Part shown: positions 14,559 to 19,830 of the stretch, piece after piece
Position numbering within the stretch: the first letter of the stretch is position 1
Layout of the letters: each line of letters starts with the position of its first letter
Origin: CAIWHR01 sp040006895
Lineage (GTDB): Bacteria; Pseudomonadota; Gammaproteobacteria; Burkholderiales; Casimicrobiaceae
Assembly (NCBI GenBank): GCA_040006895.1
Contig: JBDTWB010000066.1
Coordinates: forward strand, 1 to 19,830
DNA: 19,830 nucleotides
Direction of reading: 5' to 3'
Notes under the pieces: generated by a model
Told to the model about the DNA's origin: nothing
The model's database searches: none
Seen by the model: the letters and a program-made list of their open reading frames with translations, nothing else
Position numbers and translations under genes: made by a program

Positions 14559-15971
14559 ATGACCACCGCACGCCCCGATGCTCCGTATCAACGCGCCCCG
14601 CGCGCGTCTCATCTGCACGCACCTGTGACCGAGGGCGACGAGCGCTTCCCGTTGCCCACGCACGAGCTCGAGCGTGTCGCCGCGGCGGTGCTCGACGCCG
14701 CACGTGCCGGTGGCGCGACCGCGGCCGAGACCGATGTCTCGCAGGCGGTGGGCCTTTCCGTCACCGTGCGCAAGGCCGAGGTCGAGACCATCGCCTACAA
14801 CCGCGACAAGGGGATCGGCGTCACGGTCTACATCGGCAAGCGCCGCGGGCACGCCAGCACGGCGGACTTCTCGCGCGACGCGATCGGCTCGACCGTGGAC
14901 AAGGCGCTGACCATCGCCCGCTATACCGCCGAGGATCCTGCCTCGGGGCTCGCTGATCCGGACCGGCTGGCTCGCACGTTCCCCGATCTCGATCTCTACC
15001 ATCCATGGGACCTGACCGTCGAGGACGCCATTGCCATGGGTCGCGACGCCGAAGCCGCGGCACTTGCCGTCGATCGCCGGCTGACCAATACGGAGGGGTC
15101 GACGGTCGCGCGCAGCGAATCCGAGTTCGTGTACGCCAATTCGAATGGCTTCCTGCACGGCTACCGCAACTCCCGCCATCACCTCGACTGTTCGGTGGTC
15201 GGCGAAGACGGGGAGGGGATGCAGCGCGATTACTGGTATACGACCGCCCGCGCTCCCGGCGAGCTCATCGATGCCCGCGAAGTCGGACGCATCGCCGGCA
15301 TGCGCACGGCACGGAGGCTGAATGGGCGGCAGCTCGGCACGATCGAATGTCCGGTGCTGTTCGAAGCGCCGGAAGCCACCGACCTCATCGGCTTTTTCGT
15401 CGGTGCCGTTTCAGGTGGAGCGCTGTACCGCAAGTCATCGTTCCTGCTCGATTCACTCGGCAAGGAAGTGTTCGCATCGCATCTGTCGATCCGGGAGGAG
15501 CCCCACCTTCCCCGTGCTCGCGGCAGTGCGCCGTTCGACAACGAGGGCGTTGCCACAGCGCCCCGCGACGTGGTCCGCGATGGCGTGGTGCAAGGCTACT
15601 TCCTGGGAAGCTACTCCGCGCGCAAGCTGGGCATGACGACCACCGGTAACGCCGGCGGCAATCACAACCTGGTGGTGAGCCACGGCCCGGACGACTTCGA
15701 AGCCATGCTCCGACGGATGGGGCGAGGGCTCCTGGTCACGGAGCAACTCGGTCAGGGCGTCAATCCGGTTACCGGCGACTTCTCGCGCGGTGTGGCGGGA
15801 TTCTGGGTGGAGAACGGCGAGATCGCCTACCCCGTGGAAGAGATCACCATCGCCGGCAATCTGCGGGAGATGTTCCGCGACATCGTTGCCGTCGGCGCCG
15901 ACGTCGATCGGCGCGGCTCCCGCCATGTCGGCTCGGTCTTGATGGGCCGCATGACGGTAGCCGGTTCCTGA
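14559..15971 (+). CDS. pmbA: metalloprotease-related protein PmbA/TldE
   Basis: PmbA (TldE) forms a heterodimeric protease with TldD that matures peptides such as microcin B17 and degrades CcdA. TldE lacks the TldD zinc motif, and none is seen here. Family blocks are: DVSQAVGLSVTVRKAEVETI, DKGIGVTVYIGKRRGHASTADF, the TNTEGSTVARSESEFVYANS strand region, GIECP-like GTIECPVLFEAPEA, SGGALYRKSSFLLDSLGK, then NAGGNHNLVV, LLVTEQLGQGVNPVTGDFSRGVAGFWVENGEI, and the C-terminal GSVLMGRM. I chose ATG 14559 (470 residues; E. coli 450), because the alternative GTG 14511 is only a few bases from the expected transcription start. tldD is not in the window. Divergent from darP. Confidence 0.94.
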   Translation: MTTARPDAPYQRAPRASHLHAPVTEGDERFPLPTHELERVAAAVLDAARAGGATAAETDVSQAVGLSVTVRKAEVETIAYNRDKGIGVTVYIGKRRGHASTADFSRDAIGSTVDKALTIARYTAEDPASGLADPDRLARTFPDLDLYHPWDLTVEDAIAMGRDAEAAALAVDRRLTNTEGSTVARSESEFVYANSNGFLHGYRNSRHHLDCSVVGEDGEGMQRDYWYTTARAPGELIDAREVGRIAGMRTARRLNGRQLGTIECPVLFEAPEATDLIGFFVGAVSGGALYRKSSFLLDSLGKEVFASHLSIREEPHLPRARGSAPFDNEGVATAPRDVVRDGVVQGYFLGSYSARKLGMTTTGNAGGNHNLVVSHGPDDFEAMLRRMGRGLLVTEQLGQGVNPVTGDFSRGVAGFWVENGEIAYPVEEITIAGNLREMFRDIVAVGADVDRRGSRHVGSVLMGRMTVAGS

Positions 15972-16042
15972 CGCGGGACCACGACGCGGATGCGCATGAT
16001 CACCGACCCAGGTTCCCCGGCTGCCGCGGCGGGCGGCTCACG

Positions 16043-16126
16043 GCAATGCTGACCGCGATGCAGACGGCGATGCTGACCGCAATGCAGACGGCAATGCAGA
16101 CGGCAATGCAGACGGCAATGCCGGAC
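16043..16126 (+). repeat. 12-nt minisatellite between pmbA and the PilZ-like gene
   Basis: Seven tandem 12-nt units in phase: GCAATGCTGACC (16043), GCGATGCAGACG (16055), GCGATGCTGACC (16067), three copies of GCAATGCAGACG (16079, 16091, 16103) and a degenerate last unit (16115-16126). The 352-nt gap 15972-16323 otherwise shows GC-rich sequence without a clear promoter or terminator. The 12-nt unit keeps frame, so the array reads as Met-Gln/Leu-Thr-Ala repeats on the plus strand. Confidence 0.93.
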
Positions 16127-16288
16127 TGCGCGCTCGCCATGGTCGCACCCGCGCCATCGCCGCTGCCGCGGGGGTCGACGGCGGACGTCGCTGCAGGGTG
16201 GCGTCGCCGCCGGATGTGGGCATCACCGCCGGATTCGCCACGGCCTCGTCGGGGGGCGGCGATGGCAGGTCAATCGGCTGCGGGCTGA
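16046..16288 (+). other. small open frame with Met-Gln-Thr-Ala repeats (doubtful gene)
   Basis: ATG 16046 opens an 80-residue frame: seven Met-(Gln/Leu)-Thr-Ala units encoded by the 12-nt array, then a Pro/Arg-rich part. Its TGA (16286-16288) overlaps an in-frame ATG (16288) of the downstream PilZ-like frame as TGATG, the layout of translational coupling. There is no Shine-Dalgarno and no recognisable domain, and in GC-rich DNA such a frame can arise by chance. Reported only because of the overlap. Confidence 0.15.
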
Positions 16289-16323
16289 TGCGCGCAGCCA
16301 CCCTATCGGCGACCACATCCCCC

Positions 16324-17952
16324 ATGCTGGAGCCGATACTCGACTGGTTTCGGTCGCTCAATGATCCGTTGCGCAACACCAAGACGGCCGGGCGCTGGAT
16401 CTCGGCGCTCGGTGCTGCGGAGGCGATGGCCATCCAGCGCGAGGTGCTCGATCTCGTCAGTCAGTTCCCGGGCGGCCGTCGCGAACCGGGGGTCGCGCAG
16501 GTCGAGGCGCTCCTGCGCGTCGATGCCCGTGTCGAGCAGGTCATCACCCAGCTCACGCAGCAGTACACCGCCACGTACGGCAAGAGTTCGAGCGTCGAGA
16601 CGCGGTTGTGGCACAGCGTGTTCGATCTCGTCAAAGCGTTCACCGCGGCCTATCAGCGCGCGCTCAAGGTTGGGTATCCGCATGCCGAGCACAAGCGCTG
16701 GCGGGCGGTGCTGCCGTGGGTGCTCGTGCGCCTGGCCCACTTCAAGGGGGTCGACGGCAAGTTCCGGCTGTTCCGGTACGGGCACTGGATCCCGGCGCAA
16801 TGGCGCGAGTTGCACGAACTCTACGAGTTCGCCCGCATGCGCGGCTGGCAGCGCGAGCAACTCGTGTTCGGCTCGGCACCGTTCTCGCGACCCGGGGTGT
16901 GCGTGGAGCAGGAGTACCTGCAGACGCTGCTGCTGATGCGGCTCGATTCCGGCAACTTCACCCCGGACCAGGTGGAGTGGGTGGCACGCCAGCTTGAGGA
17001 CTGGGCGCCGAGCCTCGCGCTCGTTCCGCCACCCGGCTCCGGTGCAACGTTCTACGTCGACCTCACCGGCACCCAGGGCCTGCGGCGCCTGGATCGGCCG
17101 CATGCCGGAGGTCGCGTCCTGTTCCTGGATACCGGCCCCATCTACCAGCGTGTTGTGGAGCGCATGCGCTGGCTCCCCGAGCAGGACGACGAGAACGCCA
17201 AGCCCGGCGAGATGCCGGCCCGCGAGCAGCGGCTGCTGCTGATGCGCCTCGCCTCGCTGTTCGGTCCCGACGCACTCGCGATGGCGCCGCGTGCGCCGCG
17301 CTATGCCACCGAATCGGAAGTACGGGTGGTCGTCGGGCTGCAATCACTCTCCCGCGCGGTCGCCGAGATCCCGCCGTTGCCGGAGTCGGCGCGCACGCCG
17401 GCGGTGCGGACGAGCTACGACGAGATCACCCAGCTGGTAAGCGCCAGCGTCAATCCCGAGTCGGTGGCGCGGCGGATGCGGGGGGCGCTGTGGAAGATGT
17501 CCGATCGCAGCGACAGCGGCTGCCGGCTGGCCGCGCCTTCGGGCGACGCGCCGAGCAAGCTGGGCGAGATCCTGGCCATCAAGGAAGAGGAAACCTGGTC
17601 GCTGGGCGTGGTTCGGCGGATGCAGCGCCAGCAGATCGACGAAACCACGATCGGTGCCGAGATCATCGCCCGTCGGCTGGTCCGGGTGCTGATGCGCAAC
17701 TGGCTGGCGCCGACCGACGCCGAGCGCAGCGCCGAGCGGCCCTTCTTCGGGATCTATCTTCCGGCCCATCCGGAGAACCGGCGCGCCTCGCAGCGCAGCC
17801 TGATCGGTCCTGACGACCGCTTCGTGCCCGGGGGCATGGTCGAGCTCGACACCGGCAACGCCCGCTACCTCATTCGTTTCACCCACATCTTCGAGCGTCA
17901 GGAAGGGTGGGCCTGGGCGATGTTCACCGCCGTGCGCAAGCTCGGCGCCTGA
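16324..17952 (+). CDS. unassigned protein with C-terminal PilZ-like segment
   Basis: I do not recognise a named family for the whole protein. From ATG 16324 it is 542 residues, soluble, without signal peptide or membrane helix. Residues 1-235 are mostly helical and rich in Trp, Arg and Gln (MLEPILDWFRSLNDPLRN, then VRLAHFKGVDGKFRLFRYGHWIPAQW). A mixed middle region follows. At 381-450 the order ARRMRGALWKMSDRSDSGCR, then GEILAIK, then WSLGVVRRM, then GAEIIAR resembles a PilZ domain: DRSDSG (394-399) fits the (D/N)xSxxG c-di-GMP motif, but no RxxxR sits at the usual 20-30 residue distance, so ligand binding is uncertain. The frame is open back to 16198, with ATG 16288 an alternative start; 16324 is chosen because conserved-looking sequence begins there. 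It stands alone between pmbA and the TRAP gene. Confidence 0.7.
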   Translation: MLEPILDWFRSLNDPLRNTKTAGRWISALGAAEAMAIQREVLDLVSQFPGGRREPGVAQVEALLRVDARVEQVITQLTQQYTATYGKSSSVETRLWHSVFDLVKAFTAAYQRALKVGYPHAEHKRWRAVLPWVLVRLAHFKGVDGKFRLFRYGHWIPAQWRELHELYEFARMRGWQREQLVFGSAPFSRPGVCVEQEYLQTLLLMRLDSGNFTPDQVEWVARQLEDWAPSLALVPPPGSGATFYVDLTGTQGLRRLDRPHAGGRVLFLDTGPIYQRVVERMRWLPEQDDENAKPGEMPAREQRLLLMRLASLFGPDALAMAPRAPRYATESEVRVVVGLQSLSRAVAEIPPLPESARTPAVRTSYDEITQLVSASVNPESVARRMRGALWKMSDRSDSGCRLAAPSGDAPSKLGEILAIKEEETWSLGVVRRMQRQQIDETTIGAEIIARRLVRVLMRNWLAPTDAERSAERPFFGIYLPAHPENRRASQRSLIGPDDRFVPGGMVELDTGNARYLIRFTHIFERQEGWAWAMFTAVRKLGA

Positions 17953-17985
17953 TCCCGGCCAGGCGCCCGGGCTGACCCGGCCGTG

Positions 17986-18024
17986 GCCGCCCCGCTACCG
18001 CCGGGGCTCTCCCCGGGGGGCGGC
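17986..18024 (+). terminator. GC-rich nested hairpin after the PilZ-like gene
   Basis: GCCGCCCC (17986-17993) pairs with GGGGCGGC (18017-18024), enclosing CCGGGG-CTCT-CCCCGG (18001-18016). Together they make a very stable two-part stem with a one-sided bulge (17994-18000). There is no T-run, so an intrinsic terminator is not proven; the position, 34 nt after the stop, suits termination or message-end protection. Confidence 0.4.
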
Positions 18025-18061
18025 ACCCCGCACGGGGCGCGACGTCCGCACCTCATTCGGA

Positions 18062-18067
18062 TAGAAT
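18062..18067 (+). promoter_or_regulatory. candidate -10 box for the TRAP binding-protein gene
   Basis: TAGAAT (18062-18067) is the only good -10 hexamer in the gap and follows the nested hairpin. The region 16-18 nt upstream is GC-rich with no TTGACA-like box, so an activator-dependent promoter is possible. It would leave a leader of about 150 nt. Confidence 0.35.
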
Positions 18068-18216
18068 CCCGCGCAACATGCACAAGCCACTCGACGCGGC
18101 CTCTTATCGCGGCGTAGGGTGGAGTCTCTCAATCGGTGCCAGCGTCGCGCCGGGAGCGTGTTGCCGAGCGCGTCGCGGTCGGAAAGCGTCGGCTGATGCA
18201 AGATCCCCAACCCACG

Positions 18217-18222
18217 AGGAGG
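18217..18222 (+). promoter_or_regulatory. strong Shine-Dalgarno of the TRAP binding-protein gene
   Basis: AGGAGG (18217-18222), within GAGGAGGAGC, directly precedes ATG 18227. It is the strongest ribosome binding site in the window and suits an abundant periplasmic binding protein. Confidence 0.85.
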
Positions 18223-18226
18223 AGCA

Positions 18227-19327
18227 ATGTCACGTCGTTCGTTCCTGAAAAAAGCCGGTGCCGGCGTCGCTGCCGGCGCACTGGCCGCCCCCGCACTCGC
18301 GCAAGGCGCGCCGGAAGTGAAATGGCGCCTTGCGTCGAGCTTCCCGAAGTCCCTGGACACCATCTTCGGTGCGGCGGAGACGATCTCGAAGCGGGTCGCA
18401 TCGGCGACCGGCGGCAAGTTCCAGATCCAGGTGTTCGCCGGCGGCGAGATCGTGCCTGCATTCGGCGTGGTGGATGCCGTGCAGAACAACACGGTCGAGT
18501 GCTGCCATACCGCGCCGTACTACTTCTTCGGCAAGGACCCGACCTTCGCATTCGCGTGCGCGGTGCCGTTCGGCATGAACTGCCGCCAGCAGAATGCGTG
18601 GATGTACCACGGGGGTGGCCTGCAGCTCATGCGGGACTTCTTCAAGCAGTACAACATCATCAATTTCCCGGCCGGCAATACCGGGGCGCAGATGGGCGGC
18701 TTCTTCCGCAAGGAGCTCAAGAGCCTGAATGACATGAAGGGCCTGAAGATGCGGATCGGCGGCTTTGCCGGCGCCGTGCTGCAAAAGCTCGGACTGGTGC
18801 CGCAGCAGATCCCGGGCGGCGACATCTATCCGTCCCTGGAGAAGGGCACGATCGATGCCGCGGAATGGGTCGGTCCGTACGACGACGAGAAGCTCGGGCT
18901 CTACAAGGTCGCCAAGTATTACTACTACCCCGGTTGGTGGGAAGGCGGGCCGGAGCTCGACCTCTTCGTCAACACCGGCGCGTGGGAGAAGCTCCCGAAG
19001 GAATACCAGTCGATCCTGGAAGCGGCGTGCTACGAGGCCAATGTCGACATGATGGCGAAGTACGACGCGCTCAATCCCGCGGCGTTGCGGCGACTGGTGG
19101 CCAACGGCGTCCAGCTCCGTCCGTTCCCGAAGGACATCATGCAGGCCTCGTGGAAGGCGGCGAACGAGGTGTTCGACGAGACTTCTGCGAAGAACGCCAA
19201 CTTCAAGAAGGTGTACGAGCCGTGGAAGAAATTCCGCGACGAGGACATCCTCTGGTTCCGGGTGGCCGAGCAGAACTTCGACATCTTCATGGCCTCGGCC
19301 CAGGCGAGCGCGGCGGCCAAGAAATAA
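18227..19327 (+). CDS. TRAP transporter substrate-binding protein, TakP-like (DctP family)
   Basis: Periplasmic solute receptor of a tripartite ATP-independent (TRAP) transporter. The N-terminus carries a textbook Tat motif SRRSFLK (2-8), an Ala/Gly-rich hydrophobic stretch and a likely ALA-QG cleavage after residue 25, so it is exported folded. The DctP fold follows, with MRIGG at 175-179 (Arg176 is the conserved carboxylate-binding arginine), then PQQIPGGDIYPSLEKGTIDAAEWVGPYDD and the Tyr/Trp-rich YYYYPGWWEGGPELDLF. These aromatic blocks resemble TakP-type receptors that bind 2-oxo acids or similar monocarboxylates with a cation; the exact substrate is inferred only. At 366 residues it has normal length. 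It faces a TRAP large-permease gene (19405-19830) tail to tail, and the two may work together although they are not in one operon. Confidence 0.93.
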   Translation: MSRRSFLKKAGAGVAAGALAAPALAQGAPEVKWRLASSFPKSLDTIFGAAETISKRVASATGGKFQIQVFAGGEIVPAFGVVDAVQNNTVECCHTAPYYFFGKDPTFAFACAVPFGMNCRQQNAWMYHGGGLQLMRDFFKQYNIINFPAGNTGAQMGGFFRKELKSLNDMKGLKMRIGGFAGAVLQKLGLVPQQIPGGDIYPSLEKGTIDAAEWVGPYDDEKLGLYKVAKYYYYPGWWEGGPELDLFVNTGAWEKLPKEYQSILEAACYEANVDMMAKYDALNPAALRRLVANGVQLRPFPKDIMQASWKAANEVFDETSAKNANFKKVYEPWKKFRDEDILWFRVAEQNFDIFMASAQASAAAKK

Positions 19328-19344
19328 CGTCGGCCAGCATCACC

Positions 19345-19371
19345 AAAAGCCCCGGAGATCCGGGGCTTTTT
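19345..19371. terminator. bidirectional intrinsic terminator
   Basis: AAAAGCCCCGG (19345-19355) pairs perfectly with CCGGGGCTTTT (19360-19370) over the tetraloop AGAT, followed by a T-run on the plus strand (19367-19371) and the matching A-run on the other side. It lies 17 nt after the binding-protein stop and serves the convergent permease gene equally. Confidence 0.95.
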
Positions 19372-19404
19372 CTTGTCCGTCGGGTGGCGAAGGGCGCTGC
19401 CGGC

Positions 19405-19830
19405 TTACTTCGCCGGCGCTTTGAGCTGGTCCTCGAGCGCCTTGTTCGCATCGCCATCGGACGGCTGCGCGTCGAGCTGCTGCTGGAGCGGATCCGCCGA
19501 CGGCGCCACGGGCGCGCCAGGCGTTCCGTCGGCTGGGGCGGCATTGGGAATCTGGAAGGCGCGCGGCAGGCCCGGCGCGTTGTAGGTGTCGGTCGGCAGC
19601 TCGATCATCACCTTGCTGGGATCGACCTTGCTGTCCTTGGCCTTGTACACCATCACCATCTGCGGGAAGGCGATCACGAGGCTGACCATCACCAGCTGGA
19701 TCAGCACGAACGGCACCGCACCCCAGTAGATCTGTCCCGTCGTCACCGGCTGCATGCTGCGGCCGGTGAGCCGGTCGAGGTAAACCTTCGCCGGCGCGAC
19801 GCTGCGCAGGTAGAACAGCGCGAAGCCGAA
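19405..19830 (-). CDS. TRAP transporter large permease (DctM family), C-terminal end, cut by window
   Basis: Membrane component of a TRAP transporter. The frame is open to the window edge, so 141 C-terminal residues are visible. The start FGFALFYLRSVAP, then YLDRLTGRSMQPVTTGQIYWGAVPFVLIQLVMVSLVIAFPQMVMVYK, gives a cytoplasmic or periplasmic loop and the last membrane helix typical of DctM/TakM-like large subunits. About 80 hydrophilic Pro/Ala/Asp/Gln-rich residues follow the last helix (from KAKDSKVDPSK to KAPAK), longer than in most DctM proteins, which end soon after the helix. The internal ATG 19755 is not the real start. It converges with the TRAP binding-protein gene across a shared terminator; any small (DctQ) subunit would lie beyond the window. 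Confidence 0.88.
   Translation of the reverse strand, partial: FGFALFYLRSVAPAKVYLDRLTGRSMQPVTTGQIYWGAVPFVLIQLVMVSLVIAFPQMVMVYKAKDSKVDPSKVMIELPTDTYNAPGLPRAFQIPNAAPADGTPGAPVAPSADPLQQQLDAQPSDGDANKALEDQLKAPAK

Noticed and set aside
16303..17343. 346-codon minus-strand frame antisense to the PilZ-like gene
   Set aside because: The composition is typical of reverse-strand GC-rich shadow sequence, and the plus-strand protein has ordered, Trp-rich conserved-looking blocks.
18078..18248. 56-codon upstream frame overlapping the TRAP binding-protein start
   Set aside because: Its ATG lies only 10 nt after the presumed -10 box with no Shine-Dalgarno, and the frame overlaps the signal peptide out of phase; no evidence beyond openness.

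Overview
The window is GC-rich (roughly two-thirds G+C by eye) chromosomal DNA. It looks like a betaproteobacterium, probably Burkholderiales or a relative. The reasons are the protein sequences (RhlE, TypA, RlmM, AidB, Mog and DarP are all recognisably proteobacterial), the divergent darP-mog / pmbA arrangement, a TakP-type TRAP binding protein, and the dense housekeeping layout. I see no tRNA, rRNA, insertion sequence, prophage or CRISPR array.

Layout, left to right. 1-2241 (+): the 3' end of valS, then a 12-helix MFS exporter. 2467-5242 (-): rhlE (DEAD-box RNA helicase) followed by rlmM (23S rRNA 2'-O-methyltransferase). These meet the MFS gene tail to tail. 5243-5626: a divergent control region with a strong minus-strand promoter for rhlE and a weaker plus-strand candidate for typA. 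5627-8599 (+): typA/bipA and a DUF2891 protein. 8600-8851: a spacer holding a 10/11-nt tandem array. 8852-11253 (+): rmuC and mtfA, 5 nt apart. 11254-11575: a second array (9/10-nt unit) and a strong GC hairpin. 11576-14429 (-): darP, mog and aidB, probably one transcript read darP to aidB. 14559-15971 (+): pmbA/tldE, divergent from darP. 15972-16323: a third array (12-nt unit). 16324-17952 (+): an unassigned 542-residue protein with a PilZ-like C-terminal segment. 18227-19327 (+): a Tat-exported TRAP substrate-binding protein, ending at a textbook bidirectional terminator. 19405-19830 (-): the C-terminal end of a TRAP large permease running off the window.

Several genes share a translation/ribosome theme: valS, rlmM, rhlE, typA and darP. 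They cover tRNA charging, 23S modification, RNA remodelling, a ribosome-binding GTPase and 50S assembly. The divergent rhlE and typA genes share a 384-nt control region. rmuC and aidB relate to genome maintenance, mog to molybdenum cofactor, mtfA and pmbA to proteolysis and peptide maturation, and the TRAP genes to organic-acid uptake.

I did not find a clear new defence or mobile system. The most unusual property is short tandem repeats: three separate intergenic minisatellites (units of 9-12 nt), one in-frame 39-bp minisatellite in the tail of rhlE, and a diverged 29-residue repeat in the RmuC coiled coil, all within 20 kb. The least explained gene is the PilZ-like one.
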